Assembly (NCBI RefSeq): GCF_001039355.2
Contig: NW_019774513.1
Location: 1,193,706 to 1,257,705 of the forward strand
DNA from: Lingula anatina
Lineage: Eukaryota; Brachiopoda; Lingulata; Lingulida; Lingulidae
Reading direction: 5' to 3'
DNA: 64,000 nt
Shown: positions 1 to 14,100 of the stretch, piece after piece
Layout: every line of letters begins with the position of its first letter
Position numbering within the stretch: the stretch's first letter is position 1
Made by a program: the position numbers and the translations under genes
The notes under the pieces: model-generated
The model's database searches: none
Seen by the model: the letters and a program-made list of their open reading frames with translations, nothing else
What the model was told of the DNA's origin: nothing

Positions 1-503
1 TATGCAAACCCTCTGTTACTGTATCAAAGGGTTATCTTATTGACCTTTTAAATTGGGATTGAAGGAGTGATGGTGGTGGTGGAATGATTGCATGAGGGAG
101 AAGGGGGACTTCGGAGGGGGGTGGGGGCATTTATTTTCTGATGTTTAGACTACCTGAGTTTACCTGGTATGAAGCAGGTTCCTGTACAGCTTGTATGAAT
201 CTGTTGTGAGTATATGGATGATCTGAGAGAGGTCACCAAGTAGTGTCCTTAATGTGTTATACATTCTTGTCTGACCTCTGATCTTTGACCTTTCCTGCTC
301 AATCTTGAACAGGGGAGTTTACTGTGAGGTTTGTGTATAGATAGCTAGCTATGTGTGTACAGCTCTAGGAATGTAAGTTCTATGATATAGCTCAGGACAT
401 GGAATGCTGTTATAGCCAAGCACCTGTTCTCCCAAGAACAGGTAGACTACTGCCATGACTGAGGTGATCATTTACAGAAACCATGAAATTTGTTTTGATT
501 CTA

Positions 504-506
<3 letters not shown>

Positions 507-542
<36 letters not shown>

Positions 543-594
543 TGTGTGTGTGTATGTGTATGTGTGTGTGAGTGTGTGAGTGTATGTATATGTG
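507..594. repeat. (TG)n microsatellite, imperfect
   Basis: This is an interrupted TG tract with TATG and AGTG variants. It produces spurious repetitive open frames on both strands (Val-Cys and His-Thr runs). Confidence 0.95.
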
Positions 595-2247
595 AGCATT
601 GGTCCATATATTTTTTCTCTCTATGTATGTATTTTTGTTTGTGTGTACATGTACTGTACAGGTTGCAATATGTTTGTATTAAGACATGTTATCTATAGAG
701 ACATTGGCCAAATTTTCTTTGAAGAATATTCCATCATAGCATCTCTCACAGAAGACCTCTGTAATGTTCAATGTCTTTTGAATCTTATGGGTCAGTTTCA
801 GTTCACCATGGAAAGTTCTTTTAACCTTCTCATCACTGAATCCTTCAAATCTTCCTTCTCTCTGCTGCTAATTGGTTTCCATCAATCATCCATGTATGTT
901 GTGAGCATTCTTTACAGTTTTATTTCCGGATTTCATGGGATAACTGTACAGAATTATGGAGGGGTATGTCTTAAATGCTGTAGAATAAAAGTACGTATAG
1001 TGAATTGAGTATGTGTTCTCCGAGATCACAGAAGGCTTATATAAATGAGATTGCCAAGTAAGCTTGGTCTTTTCCAGGGTTCATGTTGAACAATTATGTA
1101 GTAAATTTGGAAAAAGAAGACTGGTCTGAATATCACATTACGTCAACAAAATTATAGATATAAGACCTATCCTTTGTATATGATTATAATGAAACCACCC
1201 AATAATATTACTCTGGAGACATTTCACAGATAGAGTTAGGATTCAGTGACACATTTTATTGGATCATTCAGTGCATTTATATTCTCTAGGAGGCATGGGC
1301 AGTTTCCTGGGATGAGCAGTTTTCAAGCCCAGTGATCTTGTGAAATTGCTTTCCAGTTGATTTTGTGCAATGATATTTCAGAGCCATCAAACTTTTACTC
1401 CATTTGAGCATGTAAACAATTCACGGATGAGAGAGGCTATGGATGTTGTATTTGTGAAATGTTAAATATCAACAATAAGCAAATGAACAGCATTGGCCAT
1501 TCAGGTGGTGATGGTGGTGGTGGTGGGTTAGGGGGTACAATGGGCTTCACGGCACTCTATCACCACCACTAAGCTTCAAGGTACCCCCTGCTGTAACCCT
1601 CCCACCCCTCCTAAAAAGTCAAAAACCCAGCAGATTTTCTCCTCTGTCTTATATTTTTAATACTTGGAGAATTAAGGAAGCCAATTTCTTTTACCCTTGT
1701 ACCCCCAAGTTTCTGGAATTCACCAGTGAAAAGGTTTTGGTACACTTTTTTTAGTTCTATGCAGTCAGTAGAAGTATTGTTCTTTGGACACTTGACATGG
1801 ATTCCTTTATGATTCTATTAAAATAACAATCTATATAATTTGGGGCAAATTTGAATCCAGGCTTTTTCCAGGCATTTGAAACACGACATTAGAAACTTCC
1901 TCAATTATGGCATGAAGGTGAAGGGGGTTACTGAGAATTTTAACTGATCGCCTGACCCTAAAATAGGCTATCCAAATGGCGAAAAAGACATCCAAATGAC
2001 GACTGGATGGATCACTGGCTATAAATAAACCCCATGTTTTGAATGACTTTGCTACAGAACCAGAGTACAGGAAGAAGAATAAAGATGTATGATCTCCTCA
2101 TTAGATTCAGCAATATTTATGCTTCTTTGCATACCTATTGTGAATCATGATCATAATGAAGAGAATCCAAGATGAAAGTCTACTTTATTCATCTGGAAAA
2201 CGAGTTATTTTGGTGTTATATTTATGTCCCCCCCCTTCTCTCTCTTT

Positions 2248-2249
<2 letters not shown>

Positions 2250-2298
<49 letters not shown>
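2250..2298. repeat. (AC)n microsatellite
   Basis: This is a pure AC tract preceded by a C-run and a CT-rich stretch. It gives a spurious His-Thr open frame. Confidence 0.95.
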
Positions 2299-2300
<2 letters not shown>

Positions 2301-4779
2301 CTAAAAAACTGCATGTCCTAAGCGCTTGTATTTTCAGGATTTTTTAAAAGGTTCTTTGTACATCTCTGCATGTGGAAAATACTGTAATTTTATAGAAAAA
2401 GCAACCGCTGTCTGTGGTATTGATTTGTTGTGATTCAGTGTTAATCATGGGGATATGCCTTAAGTGAGTTTTTTTTTTCTTCTATACCAGAAAAATGAAA
2501 AAGTTGGTTTTTTTAATGGTTTATGATATTGGCAGTCAGTTTGTAATATTTTATTTAACTTCATGAATATCATTTTGTTTGAAAGTTGTAAATGTTGTCA
2601 TTTAAGTTATGTAACTTTGCTCATGGTTTACTCAAACAGAATATTGCCAGTGTTAAACGAGCTGTGTTCAGTCGATAACAACTTCAATTATTGAAATCAT
2701 GCTGACAAAGCAGTGTGTATAGATGGTTGGTCAAAAAAACAAAAGAGATTGTGAACAATGAAAAAGTTTACTTTGTAAGAGGGGCCATACATTTTGTTGA
2801 GGTGACAATTTCCAATTTTTTAAAAGAATTTGTAAACTTAAAACTTTGTCTTAAGTAGATGTTATTGAAATTGTTTCATCAACTTCATTCGTTAAATGTG
2901 TAAAATGTATGTATGCCATCTTGGATTTATAGGGTTTTTATTTTTTATTCATTATTATTTTTTATAACAGGTTAACTCTTGCACAGGTCAGACCCTGTGT
3001 ACATATTTAAATAATATTTTATCTATAGATGAATTTAGAACATTTCTGAATACCTAGTCATGAACACAGCCTTGCTGTAATTTAGAATTGTGTGGGCTTG
3101 AACAAAGGTAATCAGAGTGGCTTATTTTTGGCTTAATGTGATCAAACCATTGCTTTACCCGCACAATGGATGTTCAATCCCATTATCTGATGGTCCTTTC
3201 CAATAATGGAATGGGTATTTATAATATGACCTTGTAGCTGTATTGGGTAATTTGATTGTGTTTCAGTTTAAAATGGCATGGGTATTGAATGTTTCCCACC
3301 CCTTTTATCTGATGCAGATTATGTTGAACATGACTCATTGTCATTAAGGACATGTAAACCACTATCCAAATAGATAAATCTTGGCTTTAATTAATAATTT
3401 ATTCTTCAAAAAGTGTTGAATTAACAAGCGTTTTCAACAGTCAGATTTCATTAGTTGGGTAAATGTTTCAATTAACCAAATTTGTGTTAAAGATTGTAAA
3501 ATGAAATGAAATAAAAAGAAATGAATTTTGGAAAGTGGAAGATGAGGGTTGTCCTCTTGCTCTTTTCCATCACATCTCTTCAGAATATAAACCACTTCAG
3601 ATAATTTAATATTTGAACATGGGCCATTTCTAAATCATTTGCTTCCCTTGGTCAAAACAGTGTTTCCTGTTTACGACCAAGTATCACAGGATGACTCTCA
3701 CTTTCACATATTATAGTGAACAAAAGCCTCCTTCCTACTGATTCAATATATTGTAAACTATAAAAGAGATTATAATTTAAATGACAATTTGAATAATTTT
3801 CAGAATGATTTTATTTAGTTTATACATAATTATTAGAAAAAAAGGATAATTGACATCCATAATTTTAGAATACACATAAAATATAGAAAATAGTGTCCTC
3901 ATTGCCCTGAATCATTTATAGTCAAAAGAAAAAATTATTTTGTGTGTCAATTTTCCACAATTTTTCTTCTTTTTATAAGTCCACGAAAACATTTTGAATA
4001 AGATAATAATGATCAGATTGCAACCCTTATAAATGAAATTTATACATGTTACTTTTAATATTAAACCCATGCTTTTCATAGCTAAACTAACATTTATTAT
4101 CATTCTCTCCTCTATTGTATTTAAACTATGGCTGCAAAAAATGGGGGGGGGGGATTAACATATAAAAAGATAGCGGTTATTAATGCGGTTATTAATGTTG
4201 TTTTTGATTGAGTTTCAGAAAAGAGATCAGATTTTAAAGGTCAGGTTGATCTTACTTTTTTGAAAGCAGTTAAAACTCATTGTAGAAGAGCTTTGGGCTT
4301 TAATATACTGCAGTCAGGTAATATCTTTTACATTATCTTATGAGAATGATTTATCCACCCATCTGAATTGCCATGTAGACTTTTTGGGTGATGTAAAGTG
4401 ATAATAACATGGACTGTGAATGTTGTTGTGGTGAGTATGTTTTTATAAGATCTCTCACTTTAAATCAGCACTTCCATGTTTGTATGGCTGGAGAAGAGGA
4501 ATGTCTCGGTGCTGATAGTGAATGATATTGGAAATCTTATTTTTGATAAAAGGTTGTGGTTTCTCTCTTTGGTTGGATGCTCCTGTTGATTTGTTCAAAA
4601 TGTCAGTGACTGTGTAGGTCAGCAGATTAATGACTCCACCTTGATGGTTTGTACATTTTACCCAGAGATCATTGGCACTTATGCAGAAGCAGTGTTGAAC
4701 CAGCTCAGGGCTGGTTGAAGACAGTTCTAAGGCAGGCCTTATAAATGGATTAGGTGTTTACTAACACTACGGTAGATCT

Positions 4780-4935
4780 TTTAGCACTAACACCCATATT
4801 AACCACATAACCCACAAATTAACCATCACTTCCAGAGCAGATCGATGACTGTTAGTGCTAGGTATCGCTTTGTGGTGCTAAATAATTGTACAGTGTGTTG
4901 GTTAATATGTAGGTTTTGTGGTTAATATGGGCTCA
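4780..4935. repeat. Foldback / inverted-repeat element
   Basis: The left arm (about 4791-4829) contains CCCATATTAACCACA. The right arm (about 4893-4933) carries its reverse complement, followed on both sides by further matching blocks (AACC...CACAAATTAACC against its counterpart). By eye about 34 of 39 arm positions agree. A second short match (TTAGCACTAA near 4781, TTAGTGCTA near 4852) lies at the edges. It looks like a small non-autonomous foldback element. No coding capacity is visible. Confidence 0.6.
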
Positions 4936-5133
4936 CTTGTCTCACTATTGGCCCAATTTATGATACCATAGCCAAGGAGGTTGTTTTTAACCCAGAAGGA
5001 TTGCTAAGCCAACTATCGGAAGTAAAAAGTTTTTTTTTGCACTGTATAGGAATGGGGAAGTGAATTTTATAGAATCCTAGGGCCTGATTCAGAAAAGAAC
5101 TTTAGACCAAATGTTGGTCTTAACTTTTAGACC

Positions 5134-5316
5134 ATTCACAACAGCGGGCTAACTAGTCTGCAGATCAAATATGGCTGGCACACTTGAATGCTTGTTGTGA
5201 AATCGCAGAAATCTGCAGAAAAGCTATTCAGTGTCTATTAGGAGATGAGATGGCTAGCTTTTAAGTGAGTCACCATATTTGATCTGCAAACTAGTTATTG
5301 CTGTTGTGAATGCGAC
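5134..5316. mobile_element. MITE-like element with ~44-bp inverted ends (family A)
   Basis: The left end (5134-5177) includes TTCACAACAGC and GCAGATCAAATATGG. The right end (5272-5316) is its imperfect reverse complement (CCATATTTGATCTGC ... GCTGTTGTGAA). The middle, about 95 bp, has no coding potential. The core GATCAAATATGG is shared with the larger element at 25126-25417, which suggests one family. The transposase source is unknown. Confidence 0.65.
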
Positions 5317-5431
5317 CTTAGTATTCTTTGACTGAAGATTAGACCTGTTTTGTACAACAAAAGAAAGTGCTTTTGTTTTAGGCTAATTAAAATACTGCAT
5401 ACTTCTCTTGAATGAAATGTTTTGGTCCTAA

Positions 5432-5654
5432 GGGCCCCTTTACACTGGACGGCGTCCTTTCTGCATCCAGCAGTACGGCCCCATTTGAGAGTTAAAAAAT
5501 TATAATACTTTACGTGCCGACAACTGGCCGATCATTGAGCATTCATTCTGATACAAAATCAATGCTCATGCCTCCTTATTAAGACCACAGCGATGCCAAA
5601 TTTCATGGTCGCAGAAAGGACGCAGAAAGAACGCCGTCCAGTGTAAAGGGGGTA
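5432..5654. mobile_element. MITE with ~32-bp terminal inverted repeats (family B)
   Basis: The left terminus, from about 5434, reads CCCCTTTACACTGGACGGCG. The right terminus (about 5611-5654) is the reverse complement, CGCCGTCCAGTGTAAAGGGG, with an extra internal copy of the GCAGAAAGGACG motif. The body of about 160 bp is non-coding. I could not define a target-site duplication with confidence. Left flank CCTAAGG and right flank TATAAGG share TAAGG, but not in a clean duplicated position. Confidence 0.7.
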
Positions 5655-7071
5655 TAAGGAGGATTAATATATTATAAAGGCCTACATTTTGCAAAATATG
5701 AAAAAAATTTGTCTGATTATTGTTGCAGGGAATGTCTTCCTAGAAAGTAATGCAAAAGTGATACCTAAAACACGATGAATTCACACTGTTGTGCAATACA
5801 CTGTAATTGGATAGAACTTAAGAGAAAAAATATTATTGGATGACTTCTGTCAGCTCGTATTTGTTGCTGCAAGGCACTCGCTATTCTGCCATTATTTCGA
5901 ACACACTCTTCTCGAAATCTTGTTTGGTGATTCCCATAAAACCTCTCGTTGTGCTGATCCCCATAATTCAGGGATTTTATGGCAGAAACTGTAAACCACA
6001 ATGGTTTAAACATTGGGAAGATAACATGTAAGTGGAGATTGCATGAGCTACCAGGGTGAACTATTCAAATTTTCTCTTAATAAGATATTATGAATGACTT
6101 CATGATCAAACCTACCGTGAAATGTTAGCTATCATCCAGGCAGAAATTGATTCTTTATCTCATTTAATTACAAAATTTATGTTTTGCATTAGACAATAGA
6201 TAACAGGGCAAGTAACTTAGGTATTTAGGGCCCTTTGACATCCCTTCAAGCAGCAAAAATTTTTGCTTAATGACTGATTTAAAGTCCCCTTTGATCCCCA
6301 GTATGAAGTTTGTTGAAATATTGCCTTTGGCTTTGGAAATAACATTCTGCAGTTCAATTGCTAGGTTACTTAGATGTGAAGATATGATGTAGTGTCATGC
6401 TTTTATACCAATATAACATCAAATAAGATACCAATCCAAGGACACATGCATCTGCCAAGTAAAAAGGGTAATAAATTATTTTTAAAATATTAGGAGAGTA
6501 GGATTCATTTGAAACTGTAATCACTTCCCTTCCTGTTGAATATAATTATCCCTCTGTTATTTATCCTGTACAAATCTCATCAATTGACATGGTATACAGA
6601 AGCCTGTTTTACAAAAAGTGTAAAACCAGTTATTGTAACCTTCAAAGCCGGTTAAGTTGTGTTTCACAAAAAAATCTCTAAGGCCACATTTCATTTTTTC
6701 AATCATTGAAATTGTGGTTTTCTGGACAATGATTTCTACTCTCATTAATGACTGTATTCACTGTAGTGCTTTGAATGAAAAACACAGACTAAGCACTGAG
6801 TTTACCATCTTCCAAGTACATGTATTGCCCATTTTATAATTTCACCTCTGTTGCTGGATGAGGATAGGGATGGCCCTAGGGAGGAGAAAATAGGGATTAA
6901 GTGGGCTCCCAGAGGTGAGCTCAACGTAATCAAATTCAGAGAAACTAACTATGAATGTGATTTTAGAATCACACCTGTTCAGGTCTGAATACACCCATGT
7001 GTGCTCCACCTTTAGGCTGTTCTCGGGTCACTGATGTGTTTAGGCTACAAAGCAGTGGCAGACAATTGATC

Positions 7072-10000
7072 TAAATGCCACAGCAAAAAACCATGGGTGG
7101 GTACCTTGGGTTACTTGAGATTCTCTTTTATGTTCTCACCACAATATACCTTTTATAGTTTCCCTTTTTTAACAAAGCAGCAGTTCACTTGTTTTTGCTA
7201 ATTTTTGGGGAATAATCTGAGATAGCATCAGGTACATATTGTTTCCATGCTATTTTGTCTTCTTTCCCTACATTCTACAGCAACTGATACCTCAAAGAAT
7301 AGCACATAACATCAAAGCTCAGAGCCATAGGGCCCCATTAAGTCTTTCCTTGTTATTTTGGCGTTTGTTGATATTGGGAACAAATGCAATGACACATTGT
7401 TATGTATGCAAAAGTGCTTGTAAATCGGTATGCAAATTGCTAACTGGTACACAGAGATGCCCTATCCGGACTGTCCCCATTTTTAGTGAAAACACAGTCA
7501 AAACTGTTGCACACACCTGTACTCACACTTCGTAAAATGGCAAACAGGGAGCAGGTTCGCGGGACTAACTTTACCACGTTATTTCCACTTAACCTCTGAT
7601 TCCAGGTTTTGGGGTTAGTCTTCAGGTGTGTATTTTCACAAATCCAGTGATATATTGTCCAAAATCTAAACAGATATTGTTTTGCGATTACAGGTTATGT
7701 TTTTTAGTTAATAAAGTGTCTAATGATAACGAAAAACACGGCCGTCACTCTTACACTTTAAGTCTTGTGACAAATTTGCAGGAAATGAGGAAATGATATT
7801 AAAGGCAAATCAGCCAGTGCAGTGTGACATCACATAAAAGCTGGCAGAATTTATTTTTAGATGTTTTTCTGGTAGAAAATTTAGTAGAATTACAGTTTTT
7901 TGTACAACAATACATATTCACTTTATTTTTGGATGTTACTTTTTAATTTATTGGTTTCTTATACGTTATGCCAAGCACATAGAGTTTCACTCTTATTGCT
8001 AAAAGGTTAGCTCAACCTCACTTGGGTTCTTGCACATTTTGTGGCCTTGTTTGACAAGAAACGGTGCCGACAGCCTCATTTTATTTCCCATTGCAATTAT
8101 CTATTATTTTCCAATTGATCTACATTTGCAAACTTTCCCAAAACTTTCAGGGGACAAAAGATCAAGTGTTAAAAAGCTTTGTAGCCTTACAGTGCAGAAA
8201 TGATATCTTTAACCAGTCAGGTATTTGTCCCAATTTAACAACTTCAGAAATAATTAAGGCTACCTGTTGGGGGCAATTAATGTCTTCACCTGGTTTGTTG
8301 TCAAAATAATTGTGTAAGGGCTGTCATAATTAGATTACAGGTTATTACTGATAGAACATAGCACAGTTGAACAAGGTATAGATGTTAATGTGAACCCTTT
8401 TTGTGTTTCACAGAGATTGTTATCAAATAGTTCAGGAATAGAAATAAAATAAAGATTTAAAATGCATTGACTACAACATCTCAATGACAATATAGATAAA
8501 TTATGAATTTATTAACAGTTTTATTTTGACAGACACATTTTCTCGGAGGGCATTTATTTGTTTTAATACCAGGAAAATGCATTTAATACCAAACAAAAAC
8601 ATTGTTCCTTGAAAAGGAAAAAGGGAAAAAGTGTTGCGTGTTGGATAAAGGATTATCATGTCAAATTGCCTGTAGTTCACTGCAGTCCTATGACAGGTAA
8701 TGCAATACTTTAGTCACAGAGCAAGAATACAGATGTGAACTGAACAAAATTGGAGCCTTTTATTGATGACAACGAAGGTTTATGGTACATTGCCTTGACT
8801 ACTTTGAAGTATCTCTGATTTACATGAAATTCCCTTTGCAACGTTGGAAAAAGCTTCATTTCCCTTTTTGGCTTAGTATGTGGCAGTTTTAAACAAAATT
8901 ACTGCAGTTTAGGTGTGAATAACTATTTTTTTTTTTTTTTTGCAAAAAGACGTGTTTGTTCGGATGTGTAAATTTGCTTTACGTGTCTAAACACGATTGT
9001 TATGACACTATACTAATGTGGACATAAAAAAATTTTATCGTGTAAAATTAATATGAACTTGATGGAGATGGAGTTTTAGATATTCAAGGGCAACAGAGAA
9101 TGGCTCGTTGCACAGATTGTATAACAGAATTAGAAAAAAAAAAAGGTTTCAAATCAGATTAGGGACTCTTCCTCAGAGAGATGCTGTCAGCCACTTAACT
9201 TGATGAATTACTAGATGGCCGTACAAAGGGTCAAGATTTAATCATCAATATATGCGATAGAGAGGAGGAGGAAAGATGGATTTCTACCAGGTTACAGAGA
9301 ATAGCAGAGAAAGTATACTGGGAACACTCGAGCATGAATTTCAGTTGAGCAAAATTTGCTTTTCCATTCAGTCAAATCCATGGTAAACCATTGTAATTTA
9401 GTATTTGGGTAAGAAATTTCATGTATTTCCTTTGAAAAGAATTTATAGCCATTGTTAAAATATTTCTAGTCAGAGCCCATTTGTAACTTAAATATTTGAC
9501 ACAAAGGTATGCAATTTGAAAGTGTTGAGAAAGAATGGATTTTATCATCTTATATGGAATTTTATTTTGTTAATAGATAATAATAATAATAATTACTATT
9601 GCAGTTGTAAATTCATACCAGGGGTGTCTCTTGAGTAGCTGTTGTCTGAATTAACTTGTGATGGAATTTTTTAATATTTTAGATTTTTTCCATCTGTGGA
9701 CAAGTTGTGTGATACTTGACAGTCTCAACACTTCAGTTTTTTTAGAGTAAGAAAAGAAGTGAAGTGACATTGATATCTCAAAGTAAGCAGTTAATTCGTG
9801 ATCTTTTATAATTCAGAAATTGTAAAACGATGTTTAGTTTGCCCCTCAGTGCTCCGTGGTTTGTGAAGATCCAGGTAATGTATACTGAGCTATTTTGATG
9901 GGAGTGTTAAGATCTGCAAGTAGCTGTTTGAAAGAGTAAAGTAATGTTAATCTAGTAAAGTAGATTTGCAAAGATTTGCCGAGTGACATTAACAATTTGA

Positions 10001-11002
10001 TAAGAAAAATCATTCCTATTGGCGTTCTGGTTTAACATTGATTAGGATTCTGTTCTTGGTGTTGATATTAGGATAGGCTCAGCCAGGTTGGGATTTACAC
10101 TTTTAATTTTCCGTCAGTTTACCCAGCCTCAGCACATGCCCTATCTGACAGCTCTCTGTTTAACAAGCATTATTTGCTCCATGGAGCAATTTTCTCACTG
10201 ATCACTGGAAGTATTTATCCTTGTTACTCCACTAGTCAACAATTTTAGTGACCTAGTCTGACAGGACATCTGACACATCACAAAGGAATAAAAGTTCCGT
10301 CAATTTTGCAGGATCTGTGGTTGAAAGGAGAGAAACGTTGAAAATTAGCTGTATTTATCTGGTGTACATGCATAGGATCGCATTGCTGCCACTCAGACAG
10401 CTTGAAAGTGGATGCCCCATGAACTCGTGGTTGAATTTGAACTCAAAAATCTATAAGTTGACAGCATTGCTGATAGATTGTTGATTCAAAGAGTATGTAT
10501 GACAGCATATTGTCTATGTCACTGGCATTGAAAATCATTCGTAAATATTTCAAACAGTTTTGCTTTTGAAGAAAGCATTTTTTCAGAATTCATGTATGGA
10601 GCTGCTTCTTTAAAAAATACTTTTTGTGGCAAAATGTGTAAATGATGGAATGGCAACCATGATAAAAAGATGGAATATGTGGTAAGCAACAACAAAAATG
10701 ACGAATAAACACAAGTTTCAATTTGAAGAAAAATATTAGCAAATTTAGATGATACTTCTGAAATTGAGCAAGTTTTTAAGCTGTCAAGTAATTTGACATG
10801 TTCTGATATACTGGTATATATCTCAAGCCCCTAAGCCCAGGCTTATTGGAATATAAAGGTACTAGTAGAAATGGTTTGACTCCAAGTAGCTAAGGAGAAG
10901 ATGTTATTTCTGTGACAATTTTAAAGGCATTGGGTGGCATAAGCTAACTGATATATTTGTGAAAATTGGAACAGAGAGGTCTAAGATAAGTGGTTTGTAC
11001 TG
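7072..11002. repeat. 3.9-kb direct tandem duplication, copy 1
   Basis: From TAAATGCCACAGC at 7072 to GGTTTGTACTG ending at 11002, this block is repeated co-linearly at 11151-15056. No gene is recognised inside it. The first ~2.8 kb shows scattered substitutions and small indels against copy 2. The last ~1.1 kb is nearly identical, apart from a few substitutions and about 25 bp at 10706-10730 that copy 2 lacks. Copy 1 ends exactly at an ambiguous base (11003). Either a real segmental duplication or an unmerged allelic overlap could produce this. Confidence 0.92.
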
Positions 11003-11150
11003 NGGGTGACAGGTAGGCTTACAGAATTTGTGATAGGGTATGATACTCTTTTATGCGATCTGACACACACCTTGAAAACGGGTAGTGTGGTCAGATATAC
11101 CGGTTTATTCTGGACCCGTAGGTGCCGAGTCTGGTAGTTGGGAAGGCCTG
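11003..11150. other. Spacer between duplicated blocks, with ambiguous base and hairpin
   Basis: This 148-bp spacer starts with N at 11003 and does not resemble the sequence before copy 1. It contains a hairpin: ATCTGACACACAC near 11060 faces GTGTGGTCAGAT near 11085. No coding potential is seen. Confidence 0.75.
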
Positions 11151-14100
11151 TAAATGCCACAGCAAAAAACCATGGGTGGGTACCTTGGGTTACTTGAGAT
11201 TCTCTTTTATGTTCTCACCACAATATACCTTTTATAGTTTCCCTTTTTTAACAAAGCAGCAGTTCACTTGTTTTTGCTAATTTTTGGGGAATAATCTGAG
11301 ATAGCATCAGGTACATATTGTTTCCATGCTATTTTGTCTTCTTTCCCTACATTCTACAGCAACTGATACCTCAAAGAATAGCACATAACATCAAAGCTCA
11401 GAGCCATAGGGCCCCATTAAGTCTTTCCTTGTTATTTTGGTGTTTGTTGATATTGGGAACAAATGAAATGACACATTGTTATGTATGCAAAAGTGCTTGT
11501 AAATAGGGCAAATTGCTAACTGGTACACAGAGATGTCCTATTCGGACTCTCCCCTTTTTAGTGAAAACACAGTCAAAACTGTTGCACACACCTGTACTCA
11601 CACTTCGTAAAATGGTGGACAGGGAGCAGGTTCGCGGGACCAACTTTACCACATTATTTCCACTTAACCTCTGATTTGAGGTTTTGGGGTTAGTCTTCAG
11701 GTGTGTATTTTCACAAATCCAGTGATATATTGTCCAAATCTAAACAAATTTAGTTTTGCGTTTACAGGTTATGTTTTTAGTTAATAAAGTGTCTAATGAT
11801 AATGAAAAACACGGCCGTTGCTCTTACACTTTAAGTCTTGTGACAAATATGCAGGAAATGAGGAAATGATATTAATGGCAAATCAGCCAGTGCAGTGTGA
11901 CATCACATAAAAGCTGACAGAATTTATCCTTAGATATTTTTCTGGTAGAAAATTTAGTAGAATTGCAGTTTTTTTTTTTTTTTGCAACAATACGTATTCA
12001 CCTTGTTTTTGGATATTACTTTTAAATTTATTGGTTTCTAATACGTTATGCCCAGTGTATAGAGTTTCACTCTTATTGCTTAAAGGTTAGCCCAACCTTT
12101 CTTGCACATTTTGTGGCCTTGTTTGACAAGAAACGGTGCCTACAGCCTCATTTTATGTTATTCAAATCTTTTCCATTGCAATTATCTATTATTTTCCAAT
12201 TGATCTACATTGGCAAACTTTCCCAAAACTTTCAGGGGACAAAAGATCAAGTGTTAAAAAGCTTTGTAGCCTTACAGTGCAGAAATGACATCTTAAACCA
12301 GTCAGGTATTTGTCCCAATTTAACAACTTGAGAAATAATTAAGACTACCTGTGGGGGGCAATTAATGTCTTCACCTGGTTTGTTGTCAAAATAATTGTGT
12401 AAGGGCTGTCATAATTAGATTACAGGTTATTACTGATAGAACATAGCACAGTTGAACAAGGTATAGATGTTATTGTGAACCCTTTTCGTGTTTCACAGAG
12501 ATTGTTATCAAATAATTCAGGAATAGAAATAAAATAAAGATTTAAAATGCATTGACTACAACATCTCAATGACAATATAGATAAATTATGAATATATTAA
12601 CAGTTTTATTTTGACAGACACATTTTCTCGGAGGACATTTATTTGTTTTAATACCGAGAAAATCAATTTAATACCAAACAAAAACATTGTTCCTTGAAAA
12701 GGAAAAAGGGAAAAAGTGTTGCGTGTTGGATAAAGGATTATCATGTCAAATTGCCTGTAGTTCACTGCAGTCCTATGACAGGTAATGCAATACTTTAGTC
12801 ACAGAGCAAGAATACAGATGTGAACTGAACAAAATTGGAGCCTTTTATTGATGACAACGAAGGTTTATGGTACATTGCCTTGACTACTTTGAAGTATCTC
12901 TGATTTACATGAAATTCCCTTTGCAATGTTGAAAAAAGCTTCATTTCCCTTTTTGGCTTAGTATGTGGCAGTTTTAAACAAAATTACTGCAGTTTAGTTG
13001 TGAATAACTATTTTTTTTTTTTGCAAAAAGATGTGTTTGTTCGGATGTGTAAATTTGCTTTACATGTCTAAACACAGATTGTTATGACATTATACTAATG
13101 TGGACATAAAAAATATTTATTGTGTAAAATTAATATAAACTTGATGGAGATGGAGTTTTAGATATTCAAGGGCAACAGAGAATGGTTCATTGCACAGATT
13201 GTATAACAGAATTAGAAAAAAAAGGTTTCAAATCAGATTAGGGACTCTTCCTCAGAGAGATGCTGTCAGCCACTTAACTTGATGAATTACTAGATGGCCG
13301 TACAAAGGGTCAAGATATAATCATCAATATATGCGATAGAGGGGAGAAGGGAAGATGGATTTCTACCAGGTTATAGAGAATAGCAGAGAAAGTATACTGG
13401 GAACACTCTAGCATGAATTTCAGTTGAGCAAAATTTGCTTTTCCATTCAGTCAAATCCATGGTAAACCATTGTAATTTAGTATTTGGGTAAGAAATTTCA
13501 TGTATTTCCTTTGAAAAGAATTTATAGCCATTGTTAAAATATTTCTAGTCAGAGCCCATTTGTAACTTAAATATTTGACACAAAGGTATGCAATTTGAAA
13601 GTGTTGAGAAAGAATGGATTTTATCATCTTATATGAAATTTTATTATGTTAATAGATATTAATAATAATAATTACTATTGCAGTTGTACATTCATACCAG
13701 GGGTGTCTCTCAAGTAGCTGTTGTCTGAATTAACTTGTGATGGAATTTTTTTATATTTTAGATTTTTTCCATCTGTGGACAAGTTGTGTGATGCTTGACA
13801 GTCTCAACACTTCAGTTTTTTTAAAGTAAGAAAAGAAGTGAAGTGACATTGATATCTCAAAGTAAGCAGTTAATTTGTGATCTTTTATAATTCAGAAATT
13901 GTAAAACGATGTTTAGTTTGCCCCTCAGTGCTCTGTGGTTTGTGAAGATCCAGGTAATGTATACTGAGCTATTTTGATGGGAGTGTTAAGATCTGCAAGT
14001 AGCTGTTTGAAAGAGTAAAGTAATGTTAATCTAGTAAAGTAGATTTGCAAAGATTTGCCGAGTGACATTAACAATTTGATAAGAAAAATCATTCCTATTG

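Larger units (their letters stand above)
1..7071. other. Non-coding stretch, intergenic or PLC 5' intron
   Basis: No open frame here has splice signals and recognisable protein similarity. The longer open frames are produced by CA/TG microsatellites or are short and without features. The stretch holds TG and AC microsatellites, a G-run near 4143, and three inverted-repeat elements (4780-4935, 5134-5316, 5432-5654), listed separately. The first PLC coding exon must lie upstream of 18192, so this region may be intron 1 of that gene or may lie outside it. The sequence does not decide. Confidence 0.6.

Noticed and set aside
410-698. Open frames with Cys-Val or His-Thr runs
   Set aside because: They are translations of the TG/CA microsatellite at 507-594. 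The same applies to frames over 2250-2298, 18357-18400, 24340-24390 and 38534-38580.
580-1008. 142-codon plus-strand frame
   Set aside because: It starts in the microsatellite and continues through sequence with no recognisable motif; no splice signals of a gene were found around it.
7239-8309. Paired open frames repeated in both copies of the 3.9-kb block (7239-7535, 8064-8309 and counterparts at 11318, 12113)
   Set aside because: The copies disagree in frame length because of indels and stops, which is not the pattern of conserved coding sequence. No motif is seen.
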